Below, in pieces: positions 30,525 to 39,323 of a stretch of DNA of 64,000 nt (positions within the stretch are counted from its first letter, which is position 1; every line of letters begins with the position of its first letter). Below the pieces are notes generated by a model. The model ran no database searches. It saw only the letters and a list, made by a program, of their open reading frames with translations, and was not told where the DNA came from. Source of the stretch: Tistlia consotensis USBA 355 (GTDB lineage Bacteria > Pseudomonadota > Alphaproteobacteria > Kiloniellales > DSM-21159); contig NZ_FWZX01000018.1 in assembly GCF_900177295.1 (NCBI RefSeq), forward strand, positions 62,001 to 126,000, in the 5' to 3' direction. Position numbers and translations under genes: made by a program.

Positions 30525-30558
30525 CGGCGCGGCCCCGTCCAGGAGGGAGAAGCCCGTC

Positions 30559-31767
30559 TTGAAGATCGTCGATGCCAAGGTCATCGTCTGCTGCCCGGAC
30601 CGCAACTTCGTCACCCTGAAGATCGTCACCGACCAGGGGCTGACCGGCCTCGGCGACGCGACGCTGAACGGCCGCGAGCTGGCGGTCGCGGCCTACCTGA
30701 GCGAGCACGTCGCGCCCTGGCTGATCGGCCGCGACGCGCACCGCATCGAGGACATCTGGCAGTTCCTCTACAAGGGCGCCTACTGGCGCCGCGGCCCGGT
30801 CACCATGTCCGCCATCGCCGCGGTCGACACGGCGCTCTGGGACATCAAGGCCAAGGCCGCCGGCCTGCCGCTCTACCAGCTGCTCGGCGGCGCCAGCCGC
30901 GAGGGCGTGATGGTCTACGGCCACGCCAACGGCCGCGACCTCGCCGAGACGGTCGAGGCGGTCGGCCGCTACCTGGAGATGGGCTACAAGGCGGTGCGCG
31001 CGCAGTCCGGCGTGCCCGGCCTGGACACGGCCTACGGCATCGCCAAGGGCGAGCTCTACTACGAGCCGGCGACCAAGGGCCTGCCCGAAGTGCAGGTCTG
31101 GTCGACCGAGGCCTACCTGGACTTCGCGCCGCGCCTCTTCGAGGCGATCCGCGAGCGTCACGGCATGGACTTCCACCTGCTGCACGACGGCCACCACCGC
31201 ATGACGCCGATCGAGGCGGCGCGGCTCGGCAAGGCGGTCGAGCCCTGCCGCCTGTTCTGGCTCGAGGACCCGACGCCGGCCGAGAACCAGGAGGCCTTCC
31301 GGCTGATCCGCCAGCACACCGTGACGCCGCTCGCGGTCGGCGAGGTCTTCAACACGATCTGGGACTGCAAGGACCTGATCCAGAACCAGCTGATCGACTA
31401 CATCCGGACCACGGTGGTGCACGGCGGCGGCCTCACCCACCTGAGGCGCATCGCCGACCTGGCCAGCCTCTACCAGGTGCGCACCGGCTGCCACGGCGCC
31501 ACCGACCTCTCGCCGGTCTGCATGGGCACGGCCCTGCACTTCGACCTCTGGGTGCCCAACTTCGGGGTCCAGGAGTACATGCGCCACAGCGAGGCGACCG
31601 ACGCGGTCTTCCCGCACGCCTACCGCTTCGAGGCCGGCTACATGCACCCCGGCGAGGCGCCGGGCCACGGCGTCGAGATCGACGAGGCCCTGGCCGCGAA
31701 GTACCCTTATGATCCCGCGGCGCTGCCGGTGGCGCGCCTCAGGGATGGAACCGTCTGGAGCTGGTGA
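30559..31767 (+). CDS. ManD-type D-mannonate/D-gluconate dehydratase
   Basis: Enolase-superfamily sugar acid dehydratase, 402 residues, producing 2-keto-3-deoxygluconate. The metal ligands lie in [24 protein letters not shown] and VGEVFNT, and the catalytic His is in [25 protein letters not shown] is the mobile loop typical of ManD/RspA proteins. The start is a TTG at 30559, 12 bases after AGGAGG. It overlaps the following dehydrogenase gene by four bases. Whether mannonate or gluconate is preferred cannot be told. Confidence 0.9.
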   Translation: MKIVDAKVIVCCPDRNFVTLKIVTDQGLTGLGDATLNGRELAVAAYLSEHVAPWLIGRDAHRIEDIWQFLYKGAYWRRGPVTMSAIAAVDTALWDIKAKAAGLPLYQLLGGASREGVMVYGHANGRDLAETVEAVGRYLEMGYKAVRAQSGVPGLDTAYGIAKGELYYEPATKGLPEVQVWSTEAYLDFAPRLFEAIRERHGMDFHLLHDGHHRMTPIEAARLGKAVEPCRLFWLEDPTPAENQEAFRLIRQHTVTPLAVGEVFNTIWDCKDLIQNQLIDYIRTTVVHGGGLTHLRRIADLASLYQVRTGCHGATDLSPVCMGTALHFDLWVPNFGVQEYMRHSEATDAVFPHAYRFEAGYMHPGEAPGHGVEIDEALAAKYPYDPAALPVARLRDGTVWSW

Positions 31768-32846
31768 CGATGGAAACGCGAGGCATGGAAACGAGAGTCT
31801 GCCGCCTCTACGCCAAGGGCGACCTCCGGGTCGAGACCGACGAGATCGCCGGGCCCGGGCCCGGCGAGGTGCTGGTGCGGATCGGCGCCGGCGGGATCTG
31901 CGGCTCCGACCTGCACTACTTCCAGGACGGCGGCTTCGGCCCGATCCGGGTGCGCGAGCCGATCATCCTGGGCCACGAGGCCGCCGGCATCGTCGAGGCC
32001 GTCGGCGAGGGCGTGACGGCGGTCAAGCCCGGCGACCCGATCGCGGTCAATCCGAGCCGCCCCTGCGGAACCTGCCGCTTCTGCCAGGCCGGCCAGCAGC
32101 AGCACTGCCTGACCATGCGCTTCCGCGGCTCGGCCATGCGCCAGCCCCACGAGCAGGGCCTGTTCCGCGACCTGATCGTCGTCGACGAGGCCCAGTGCGT
32201 GCCGGTCGGCCCCGGCGTCACGATCGGCGAGGCGGCCTGCTGCGAGCCGCTGTCGGTCGCGCTGCACGCCGTGCGCCGGGCCGGCGCGATCGCCGGCAGT
32301 CTTGCCGGACGCCGGGTGCTGGTCACCGGCAGCGGCCCGATCGGCTCGCTCTGCATCGCGGCGGCCAGGCACGCCGGCGCCCTGGAGATCGTCGCGACCG
32401 ACCCGCACGCCGCGGCGCTGGAGACTGCGGCGGCGATGGGCGCCACCCGCACGGTCAACGTGCCGAAGCAGACCCTGGCCGAGTACGAGGCCGACAAGGG
32501 CTGGTTCGACGTCGCCTTCGACTGCTCGGCGGCGCCGAGCGCGATCCACGCCGCGCTCGCGACACTGCGGCCGGGCGGCACCCTGGTCCAGGTCGGCGTC
32601 ACCGGCGACCTGCCGATCCCGATCAACATGATCGTCGGCAAGGAGATCAACTTCGTCGGCACGCACCGCTTCCACGAGGAGTTCGCGGTCGCCGCCCGGC
32701 TGATCTCTGAGCGGCGCATCGACGTCCGGCCGCTGATCTCCGACAGCGTGCCGGTCGAGGACGCCCTGGGCGCCTTCGCGCTGGCCGGCGACCGCAGCCG
32801 GGCGATGAAGGTGCAGCTGACCTTCGAAAGGAAGACTAACAAATAA
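31764..32846 (+). CDS. Zinc alcohol dehydrogenase, L-idonate 5-dehydrogenase-like, with replaced C-terminus
   Basis: Medium-chain zinc dehydrogenase, 360 residues. Catalytic zinc ligands lie in [11 protein letters not shown] and LGHEAAG, the structural zinc cysteines in [15 protein letters not shown], and the NAD site in [11 protein letters not shown]. It resembles L-idonate 5-dehydrogenase (idonate to 5-ketogluconate). From base 32827 the gene leaves its native sequence: the C-terminus reads FERKTNK, while a second copy of the last 81 codons at 35692-35936 ends FAGAA. The reading frame stays intact across the junction of an inserted AT-rich segment, so the enzyme is probably still active. 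Codons beyond 32826 belong to the insert. Confidence 0.87.
   Translation: MTMETRGMETRVCRLYAKGDLRVETDEIAGPGPGEVLVRIGAGGICGSDLHYFQDGGFGPIRVREPIILGHEAAGIVEAVGEGVTAVKPGDPIAVNPSRPCGTCRFCQAGQQQHCLTMRFRGSAMRQPHEQGLFRDLIVVDEAQCVPVGPGVTIGEAACCEPLSVALHAVRRAGAIAGSLAGRRVLVTGSGPIGSLCIAAARHAGALEIVATDPHAAALETAAAMGATRTVNVPKQTLAEYEADKGWFDVAFDCSAAPSAIHAALATLRPGGTLVQVGVTGDLPIPINMIVGKEINFVGTHRFHEEFAVAARLISERRIDVRPLISDSVPVEDALGAFALAGDRSRAMKVQLTFERKTNK
32596..32826. repeat. 231-bp direct repeat, left copy
   Basis: This copy is part of the idonate-dehydrogenase-like gene. It matches 35692-35922 at 229 of 231 positions; the two differences (32708 T versus 35804 C, 32789 C versus 35885 T) are both silent third-codon changes. 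The match stops sharply at both ends, with a 3096-base offset. Confidence 0.97.
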
Positions 32847-32878
32847 AAAGGTACGAGTTTTGTAACCGGCCATTCATT

Positions 32879-33835
32879 CTAAGCCAATGACACTAAATAA
32901 ATATTCTCCTCCACGTCAGAACCATCCACCGCCATTACCTTTGCTCCCAAAAATCCCTTAAGATAGCCTTGAGCGTTCTTTGTGAAGATCACGTCCAACG
33001 TATGGCGTTCGATGACGCTCCCAGCGGAGAATTCGCACGACGGCTTCGGACGCAAAGCTACACTCAGTGCCACCGCGTCACAGAATACATAGTCGGCGTC
33101 GCCGCTCTGATCAAATACGGGCGCGATATCGACTATCCACTTCGCAAAAATCATATGCTCGCTGGGCTGCCGACTGAACAAATCTGCGCCCGGCTTTCGC
33201 ACGCAAAGACAAAAGATCAAGCAACGCCCAGCGCAAAGGCTGCTCACTATTCGAGTCAATCCGAGCCTTGTCGGCACCGCTGAATCCCAAATTATCTTTA
33301 ATAGAGATGGACCCGACCCAGATACAAGATCTTCTAATGTTGGGAGGCCGACGTCCGCCAGGAGCGAGCGCGGCAAAACAAGCGCTCGCGCTAAATCGTC
33401 GGCCAACCGCTCAATCCCAGGGTCTTGGGTCAGAAGGTTCTCCTCATGCCAGCGAGAGAAGGTTCGATCTTTCCATAGGATGGTGTGGGCGAGTTCGTGT
33501 GCTAGAACAGCTCGCTGATCCTTGTTGCTCGCTAGCATGAGTTGAGAAACATTCGCTCGCTCGGATTCTAAGGTTACATCGGCCGTCCACCCAAACGACC
33601 GCCCCTGCGCCCGCGCCTGCTCCCAGGCGATGGTCGTGACATCAGCGGACAAAGCCTCCAAATAGGCCTGACCGAAGTGAATGCTTTTGCCCACTCGTCC
33701 GAATACCGCCAAGCGATCAGCTTGAAGTTCTATCCATTCACGTAAATTCGCCTTCTCAAGCCGAACCCTCAGCGGTTCGACAAATCTCAGATAGAAGTCT
33801 GTCCGCTGTGACGCGAAGGCACCCCTGAAATCCAA
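32879..33835 (-). CDS. ImmA/IrrE-type metallopeptidase domain protein
   Basis: A 318-residue protein with a zinc-protease motif HELAH at residues 113-117 and a downstream Glu142 in GIERLADDLARALVLP, the arrangement of ImmA/IrrE/COG2856 peptidases that cleave repressors of mobile elements or stress regulators. Residues from about 170 onward are not recognised and contain several cysteines (SLCAGRCLIFCLC). The apparent start is a TTG at 33835, six bases after the stop of the HD gene, so both are likely one operon. No repressor gene accompanies it, so its substrate may be the HD partner or a host or phage protein. Confidence 0.8.
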   Translation of the reverse strand: MDFRGAFASQRTDFYLRFVEPLRVRLEKANLREWIELQADRLAVFGRVGKSIHFGQAYLEALSADVTTIAWEQARAQGRSFGWTADVTLESERANVSQLMLASNKDQRAVLAHELAHTILWKDRTFSRWHEENLLTQDPGIERLADDLARALVLPRSLLADVGLPTLEDLVSGSGPSLLKIIWDSAVPTRLGLTRIVSSLCAGRCLIFCLCVRKPGADLFSRQPSEHMIFAKWIVDIAPVFDQSGDADYVFCDAVALSVALRPKPSCEFSAGSVIERHTLDVIFTKNAQGYLKGFLGAKVMAVDGSDVEENIYLVSLA

Positions 33836-33841
33836 AGCAGA

Positions 33842-35560
33842 TCAAAGCCTTTCTCTAAGAGCATCCAATAGATACTGCCTCGTTGCGCGTCCGTGAGCAG
33901 CTCGGGGCCTTGCACTTACCAAGTCCGCTGCCGCGGCTTTACACGCTGCATAGGTTTCGGGTAACCCATGATTCTTAAAGCTTTCCTCCTCTGCTGCAAG
34001 ACTAATCAGAAGCTGCTCATACTTACCTTCAGCAAGGTCCCGACCGAAGAATTTAGCCTCAAACGCCAGCTGTGCTATCTTACGACGCGCGTCATCAACT
34101 TCAGGGTGAACAAACACATTTGCTCGCCAAAGGCGTTCATGAGCTTTTCCTATCGTGTCCAAGCGGATCTGAAGGAGCGGCTCACTATTAACGGTCCGCA
34201 ACAAGCACCGCTTCCCCTTGTAGTCCACGATTGCTTCGGCAATCTTCCTGTTCATCTTTGGAGATGCGACGTACAACAAAATATCGCCTGGTCGCGCCCC
34301 CGCTATGAGCGCAATTTCGTTCTCAATCTGCCTCCGCTTAGCTGCAGATTCGAACGCCTTTATAAGATCGTTGAACGGCTCCTCTCCACCATGCCCGTGA
34401 AAATCCTCAACCACATACCTCTTTAGGCTCTCATAGAGAACACGGTCACGCGCCGCGATAGCTAGACGAGCGGACAGAAGTTCTTGATCCCCCGCCCCCT
34501 TTTCGTCACCTAGGCGAGCGAGGTATGCGAGCAATGTCTCATCACCGAAGCGAAGCATCATTTGAGAATTCAGCCGACCCGCCAAAGATGCCTCGAGGAC
34601 TGATCGGCCAATCATTGTTCCGGCAATCACCTTAGCGTGATGAAAGTAAACTCTCTCCGCCAGCAGATATCGGGACTCAAGCAGCCCCACCATATCCGTC
34701 ATCACATCACGCCGAGGCTCTCCATCACGCGGCTTCCAGAGCCGAACAACCACGCGTCGACGCAAGCCCGCCCCTTCCACATCCACGTCACCGACATACA
34801 AATAATTTAAGAATCGCGTTGGTATCCTCAGCTCAAGATCGCAAAAATAGCTGTCTCGTCGAAGGTAGTCGATCAGGTCCGCGCAGACCGTATCAGATAC
34901 CAAATAGTAGACGAACTCATCAGCTGTGCGACCCTCAGCATCCTCAACTTCCAATCTGTCAAACTTTCCACGTAAATAAATGTTGCGAAAGCGTTCATAC
35001 AGTCCTTCACCACAATCACCTCTGATCACCTTTCCTATGTCGCTCTCAGGTCCAAGGACTTGCTCAAATCGATCCAATCCTCTCTTTTCTCCTACCGATT
35101 TTTGAAACTCATCATGCGAATCAAAGATCTTTAACTCATCTTCAAGCGTATGGCCAAATGGTACATGGGTAATGTCATGAAGCAGCGCATACAGTCGAGC
35201 GAGAATGCGCTGACTCTCTGTTATCAACTGAGGCTCCACCTCCTCTGGACGGCTAGCGAGAGTGACATATCGGAGTGCATCTCGCATTCGGACTATCATA
35301 TCGTCGACAACGGCCAAGACGCCGAGGGAGTGGTCAAACCTCGTGTGTAGTGCTGTCGGGTAGACCCATGACGATGTCCCAAGTTGCTGAATTCGGCGCA
35401 GCCGTTGGAAGTCCGGGGTATCAATAATCCCCACTTCAGCTCTAGTGAGCCTCACGTCACCTGAGACGGCGACACGGATCGTCTTGTGCCACTCGATACT
35501 GGTCCTTGCTATCCCTGACTGGGGACCAAAGGGCAGAGTGTTTTGCGTCGCTGCCGGCAT
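33842..35560 (-). CDS. HD-domain phosphohydrolase, dNTPase/SAMHD1-like
   Basis: A 572-residue HD-superfamily protein of the COG1078/dGTPase type. The metal site is His72 (TALHTRFDHSLG), His128-Asp129 (ALLHDITHVPFGH) and an Asp near 228 (ADLIDYLRRD), the same order as in SAMHD1 and bacterial dNTP triphosphohydrolases. The C-terminal 200 residues are helical and unrecognised. Related enzymes deplete deoxynucleotides and can block phage growth; the activity here is inferred. It is the first gene of the inserted two-gene operon and its AT-rich codons contrast with all neighbours. Confidence 0.82.
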   Translation of the reverse strand: MPAATQNTLPFGPQSGIARTSIEWHKTIRVAVSGDVRLTRAEVGIIDTPDFQRLRRIQQLGTSSWVYPTALHTRFDHSLGVLAVVDDMIVRMRDALRYVTLASRPEEVEPQLITESQRILARLYALLHDITHVPFGHTLEDELKIFDSHDEFQKSVGEKRGLDRFEQVLGPESDIGKVIRGDCGEGLYERFRNIYLRGKFDRLEVEDAEGRTADEFVYYLVSDTVCADLIDYLRRDSYFCDLELRIPTRFLNYLYVGDVDVEGAGLRRRVVVRLWKPRDGEPRRDVMTDMVGLLESRYLLAERVYFHHAKVIAGTMIGRSVLEASLAGRLNSQMMLRFGDETLLAYLARLGDEKGAGDQELLSARLAIAARDRVLYESLKRYVVEDFHGHGGEEPFNDLIKAFESAAKRRQIENEIALIAGARPGDILLYVASPKMNRKIAEAIVDYKGKRCLLRTVNSEPLLQIRLDTIGKAHERLWRANVFVHPEVDDARRKIAQLAFEAKFFGRDLAEGKYEQLLISLAAEEESFKNHGLPETYAACKAAAADLVSARPRAAHGRATRQYLLDALRERL

Positions 35561-35691
35561 GGACGATCACCGGAAATTTGGTGCACAGAAAATTTCTATA
35601 TCATGAATCGTTCACGGAAACTACAATTGAAAGAATGGCGTCTTGGAACGCCATGATGGGTGCTTCATGATCGGTCAGAGGCGATGCATTA
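35561..35691. other. Right flank of the insertion with likely HD-operon promoter
   Basis: An AT-rich 131-base stretch upstream of the HD gene. It contains a perfect hairpin ATGGCGT-CTTGGA-ACGCCAT at 35635-35654, 37 bases from the right repeat, and TATA-like sequence on the minus strand near 35597-35602. It must hold the promoter of the HD-ImmA operon; exact elements are uncertain. Confidence 0.4.
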
Positions 35692-35922
35692 GCGTCACCG
35701 GCGACCTGCCGATCCCGATCAACATGATCGTCGGCAAGGAGATCAACTTCGTCGGCACGCACCGCTTCCACGAGGAGTTCGCGGTCGCCGCCCGGCTGAT
35801 CTCCGAGCGGCGCATCGACGTCCGGCCGCTGATCTCCGACAGCGTGCCGGTCGAGGACGCCCTGGGCGCCTTCGCGCTGGCCGGTGACCGCAGCCGGGCG
35901 ATGAAGGTGCAGCTGACCTTCG
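35692..35922. repeat. 231-bp direct repeat, right copy
   Basis: Partner of 32596-32826. The base before it (A35691 versus G32595) and after it (C35923 versus A32827) mark exact ends. Confidence 0.97.
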
Positions 35923-35936
35923 CCGGCGCGGCCTGA
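35692..35936 (+). pseudogene. Detached native 3' end of the idonate-dehydrogenase-like gene
   Basis: These bases encode the last 81 residues of the dehydrogenase (beginning [17 protein letters not shown]) with what is probably the original C-terminus FAGAA and stop. No start or upstream domain is attached, so it is a gene fragment left by the insertion. It is followed 25 bases later by the convergent SDR gene, the likely original neighbour. Confidence 0.9.
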
Positions 35937-35961
35937 CGCCCCCCCGCCGGAGGGAACGCCC

Positions 35962-36729
35962 TCAGAGCACCGAGGTCATGCCGCCGTCGACGTAGATCAT
36001 CTGGCCGCTGACGTAGTCGGAGGCGGCGGAGGCGAGGTAGACGGCGGTGCCGACCAGCTCGTCGGCCCGCCCCCAGCGGCGCGCCGGCGTATGGCCCGTG
36101 ACCCAGGCGTCGAAGGTCGCGTCGGCGAGCAGCGCCTCGTTCATGTCGGTCAGCATGTAGCCGGGGCCGACGGCATTGACCTGGATGCCGTGCTGCGCCC
36201 ACTCCGCCGTCATGACCCGGGTCAGCTGCTTGAGGCCGCCCTTGGCGGCGGCGTAGGGCCCGGTCGTCGGCCGCACCAGCTCGCCGATGACCGAGCCGAT
36301 GTTGACGATCTTGCCGCGGCCGCGCGGGATCATGCGCTTCGCGGCCTCCCGCCCGACCAGGAAGGCGCTGGTCAGGTTGGTCTCGAGGATCCGGCGCCAG
36401 TCCTCGCTGGCCATCTCGACCAGCGGGCGCCGGACCTGGATGCCGGCGTTGTTGACCAGGACGTCGATCTCGACGCCCGCCGCGTCCAGGCTCGCGAAGG
36501 CCGCGGCCACCGCCGTCTCGTCGGCCACGTCGAAGCCGGCCTCGCGCACCGCGTGCCCCTCCGCGCGCAGGGCCTCGGCAGCCGCGCCGAGGCGGCCGGC
36601 GTCGACGCCGTTCAGCACCACGGCGGCGCCGGCCTCCGCCAGGCCGCGCGCCATCGCGAGTCCCAGGCCGCGCGACGAGCCGGTGACCAGGGCGGTGCGG
36701 CCCTTCAGGCTGAACAGTTCGACGGACAT
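35962..36729 (-). CDS. Short-chain dehydrogenase, gluconate 5-dehydrogenase-like
   Basis: Classical SDR of 255 residues with cofactor motif TGSSRGLG at about residues 16-23, NNAG near 92 (VLVNNAGIQV), catalytic Ser in NIGSVIG and YAAAK. Motifs VTGSSRGLGLAMA and LTDMNEALL resemble gluconate 5-dehydrogenases (IdnO), which reduce 5-ketogluconate, the product of idonate dehydrogenase. It is convergent with the idonate-dehydrogenase-like gene and lies downstream of the glutamine-synthetase-like gene (20-base gap) on the same strand. Confidence 0.87.
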   Translation of the reverse strand: MSVELFSLKGRTALVTGSSRGLGLAMARGLAEAGAAVVLNGVDAGRLGAAAEALRAEGHAVREAGFDVADETAVAAAFASLDAAGVEIDVLVNNAGIQVRRPLVEMASEDWRRILETNLTSAFLVGREAAKRMIPRGRGKIVNIGSVIGELVRPTTGPYAAAKGGLKQLTRVMTAEWAQHGIQVNAVGPGYMLTDMNEALLADATFDAWVTGHTPARRWGRADELVGTAVYLASAASDYVSGQMIYVDGGMTSVL

Positions 36730-36749
36730 GGCGCTCTTCCCCTCCTCGA

Positions 36750-38057
36750 CTAGTAGACCTGGGCGTAGAGCGCGCAGACCTCGGCCGGCGACAGGCCCTC
36801 GAGGCGGGCCAGCTCGCCGCGCTTGTGCAGCAGATAGGCGCTCTTCAGCGCCTCGGGCATCAGCACCCTATCGGCCTCCAGGCAGTCGAGCGCCTCCCCC
36901 AGGGAGCGGGGCAGCGGCTCCAGGCCGAGCGCGGCGATCCGGTCCGGCGGCAGCGCCGCGATCTCCTTGGCGGTGATCGAGTCCGGCCGCGGCGTCTTCG
37001 CGTCGAGCCCGGCGAGGCCGGCGCGCACCAGGGCGCCGAGCACGAGATAGGGGCTGGCCGCCGCGTCGGCGGCCCGGTACTCGAAGTTGAAGGCCCCGGC
37101 GATCTCGGCACCCGGCTTCTCCGAGACCGGGCAGATGCGCAGGGTCGCCTCGCGGTCGCGCAGGCCGAGATTGGCGTGCGAGGCGCTCCAGGTGCCCGGC
37201 GTCAGGCGCAGGTAGGAGGCGCCGGAGGGCGCGGCGACGGCGCTGAGCGCCCGGGCGTGGGCCAGCAGGCCGCCGAGGAAGTGCCCGGCGACCGCCGACA
37301 CGCCCTCGGGCAGCGCCGGGTCGTGGGACAGCGGCCGGCCCTCGCGGTCCTCCAGGCTGAAGTGGATATGCACGCCGTTGCCGACGACATCGGGCCGGAC
37401 CTTGGGCGACAGGCTGACCGTGACGCCGCAGCGCCAGGCCGTGGCCTGGATCAGCTGGCGCAGGATCGCCGCCCGATCGGCCGCCGCCAGGCCGAGGGCC
37501 GGCGCGATCGTGACCTCGAACTGGCCGGTGCCGTACTCGGGCAGGAAGGTGTCGGGCTCCAGCCCGGCGACCCTGAGGGCGTGCAGCAGGGCGTGCGGCA
37601 GCTCGCCGAGCCGGCGCACGGCGTCGAGGCCGTAGGAGGCGCCGAACCGGGTCGGCGCGTCGAGCGCCATGAACTCGTGCTCGAAGGCGACCCGCAGCCG
37701 CAGGCCGTGGCGCTCCTCCAGCTCGGCCAGGGCGGCCTTCAGGTACTGGCGCGGGCAGCAGTCCCAGGGGTCGCCGGCCAGGGTCTCGACCTCGCCGATC
37801 AGGAAGTGCTCCTCGACCCCGCCGTCGCCGAAATCGACCCGCGCCTCGGTCGAGGCGACCGGGCGCAGCAGGACCTCGCCGGCCGCGCCCCAGGGGGTCG
37901 CCGGGATCTCGCCGAAGCAGTTGATCATGTAGTTGGTCGGCGCGAGGCCGATGCCGCTGCCCAGCCGCCGCTCCAGCTCGCGCGCGGGGAAGCCCTTGCC
38001 GCGCAGCTGCCCGGCGAAGTCGCTGTAACAGAGCATGACGTAGGCTTCGCGGTGCAC
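36750..38057 (-). CDS. Glutamine synthetase-family protein
   Basis: ATP-dependent gamma-glutamyl ligase-like enzyme, 435 residues. The metal and ATP ligands are present in FEHEFMALD, PEYGTGQFEVTIAP, GNGVHIHFSL and RLTPGTWSASHANLGLRDRE. It belongs to the divergent GlnA group that includes gamma-glutamylpolyamine synthetases (PuuA). The polyamine importers at the left of the window make such a role attractive, but adjacency to sugar-acid genes leaves the amine substrate open. ATG at 38057 gives a short N-terminus leading into SDFAGQLRGKGFPARELE, typical of this group. Confidence 0.82.
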   Translation of the reverse strand: MHREAYVMLCYSDFAGQLRGKGFPARELERRLGSGIGLAPTNYMINCFGEIPATPWGAAGEVLLRPVASTEARVDFGDGGVEEHFLIGEVETLAGDPWDCCPRQYLKAALAELEERHGLRLRVAFEHEFMALDAPTRFGASYGLDAVRRLGELPHALLHALRVAGLEPDTFLPEYGTGQFEVTIAPALGLAAADRAAILRQLIQATAWRCGVTVSLSPKVRPDVVGNGVHIHFSLEDREGRPLSHDPALPEGVSAVAGHFLGGLLAHARALSAVAAPSGASYLRLTPGTWSASHANLGLRDREATLRICPVSEKPGAEIAGAFNFEYRAADAAASPYLVLGALVRAGLAGLDAKTPRPDSITAKEIAALPPDRIAALGLEPLPRSLGEALDCLEADRVLMPEALKSAYLLHKRGELARLEGLSPAEVCALYAQVY

Positions 38058-38180
38058 GGGCTTGTCCCCTCCCTCGGTCCGGCGGCGGGCGCAGCTTGCG
38101 GCGCGGCCGGCCGACGGTCAACCGGGCCGGCCGCGGGCGTCCGGCATGCGCGCGCGGCCATGCCGTGCTAGAGGACGGCG

Positions 38181-39305
38181 GTGACGAGGCTGCTCGCGCC
38201 CGCGATCGGCCTCCGCGATCGGCCAGGGAGGATTCGCTTGACCGGCAGTGCCGTCCAGAGGCTCCGGCTGCTCGCCCTGATGGTCGCGCTCTCGGCGGCC
38301 GCGGGCGCCGGCTACGCGCTGGCCGAGCGGTCGTCCGGCACCGGCTGGGTCGTGGAGGCGGCGTCCGGCGCCACCATCGGCACCGTGATTTCGTCGTTCA
38401 TCGTCGGCATCGGCCTGTTCGGCGAGGGCCGCCTGCTCGGGCGCAGCCGCCGCCTGCCCTTCGTCGTCGCGGTGCTGCTGCGCACCCTGGTCTACGGCGT
38501 CGCGATCATGGCGGCGCTGGTCGTCGTCCCCTGGCTCTACTTCGGGGTCCCCCTGCTGCCCCTGAGGCCCGGCATCGCCGGAGACCTCGCCTTCTCCTTC
38601 GCCGTGACCTTCGTCGGCGTCTCGCTGCTCTCGATCGCCCAGCTGATCGGCCCCGGCGTGCTGGCCAACCTGCTGACCGGCCGCTACTACCGGCCGCGCG
38701 AGGAGCAGCGCATCGTGCTGTTCCTCGACCTGGTCGGCTCGACGACGATCGCCGAGCGCATCGGCAACGTCCGCTTCCACGCCCTGCTGTCGGAGACCTT
38801 CACGCTGCTGTCGAAGGTCGTGATGGATCAAGGCGGCGAGGTCCACCGCTACGTCGGCGACGCCCTGATCGCCACCTGGCCGCTCGGCACGCCGGCGCGC
38901 AATGCCCGGCCGCTGCTCTGCCTGCTGGCCTGCCGGGACGCCCTCGACGCGGCCGGTCCCGGGCTACTGCGCCGCCACGGCCACCAGCCGGCGTTCCGCG
39001 CGGGCCTGCACGCCGGCCCGGTCGTGGCCGGCGAGATCGGCGGCTTCAAGCGCGAGATCGCCCTGCTCGGCGACACCATGAACACGGCGGCCCGGATCGA
39101 GGAGGCCTGCCGCACCGCCGGCCACCCCCTGCTGGTCTCCGGGACCCTGGCCGGGCGGGCAGAGATCCCCGCCGGCCTGCGCCTGACGTCGATCGGGCCG
39201 GCCCTGCTGCGCGGCAAGTCGGCGGGCCTGGAGCTGTTCGCGCTGGAGCGGGCGGAGGCCGGATCGGACGAGCGCGGCGGGACTCCCGTCGGCGGCACCA
39301 GGTAG
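38181..39305 (+). CDS. Membrane-bound class III adenylate/guanylate cyclase
   Basis: A 374-residue protein with about four membrane segments in residues 27-165 followed by a class III cyclase domain. The two metal-binding aspartates are in VLFLDLVGSTTIAER near residue 185 and HRYVGDALIATWP near 230, and LGDTMNTAARIEEACR carries the transition-state Asn/Arg region. It therefore probably makes cAMP in response to an unknown membrane signal. Start GTG at 38181 follows GAGG; no partner gene is adjacent. A related gene fragment lies at 49886-49993. Confidence 0.87.
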   Translation: MTRLLAPAIGLRDRPGRIRLTGSAVQRLRLLALMVALSAAAGAGYALAERSSGTGWVVEAASGATIGTVISSFIVGIGLFGEGRLLGRSRRLPFVVAVLLRTLVYGVAIMAALVVVPWLYFGVPLLPLRPGIAGDLAFSFAVTFVGVSLLSIAQLIGPGVLANLLTGRYYRPREEQRIVLFLDLVGSTTIAERIGNVRFHALLSETFTLLSKVVMDQGGEVHRYVGDALIATWPLGTPARNARPLLCLLACRDALDAAGPGLLRRHGHQPAFRAGLHAGPVVAGEIGGFKREIALLGDTMNTAARIEEACRTAGHPLLVSGTLAGRAEIPAGLRLTSIGPALLRGKSAGLELFALERAEAGSDERGGTPVGGTR

Positions 39306-39323
39306 GCGGCCGGGCAGCGGCGA

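Larger units (their letters stand above)
32827..35691. mobile_element. AT-rich 2.87-kb insertion flanked by 231-bp direct repeats
   Basis: A foreign segment with clearly lower GC and different codon use than its surroundings, inserted so that the 3' end of the idonate-dehydrogenase-like gene occurs on both sides. It carries only an HD-domain gene and an ImmA/IrrE-type protease gene, both on the minus strand, and no integrase or transposase. The layout (gene 5' part, repeat, insert, repeat, native 3' end) is that left by one crossover between the chromosome and a circle bearing the 231-bp segment, or by site-specific integration of an element carrying a copy of the gene end, as known for e14 and phage 21 in icd. 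Terminal inverted repeats and short target duplications were not seen. Confidence 0.9.

Noticed and set aside
27444-30629. Long minus-strand open frame opposite the TRAP transporter genes
   Set aside because: It mirrors three well-supported transporter genes, and its translation is repetitive Gln/Asp/Ala/Gly sequence typical of antisense shadows.
32827-33300. Frameshift or truncation of the idonate-dehydrogenase-like gene by the insertion
   Set aside because: The gene remains in frame to a stop six codons into the insert and has full family length.
32827-35691. Insertion sequence or composite transposon as the source of the insert
   Set aside because: No transposase, terminal inverted repeats or short target duplication is present; the flanking duplication is 231 bp of host coding sequence.
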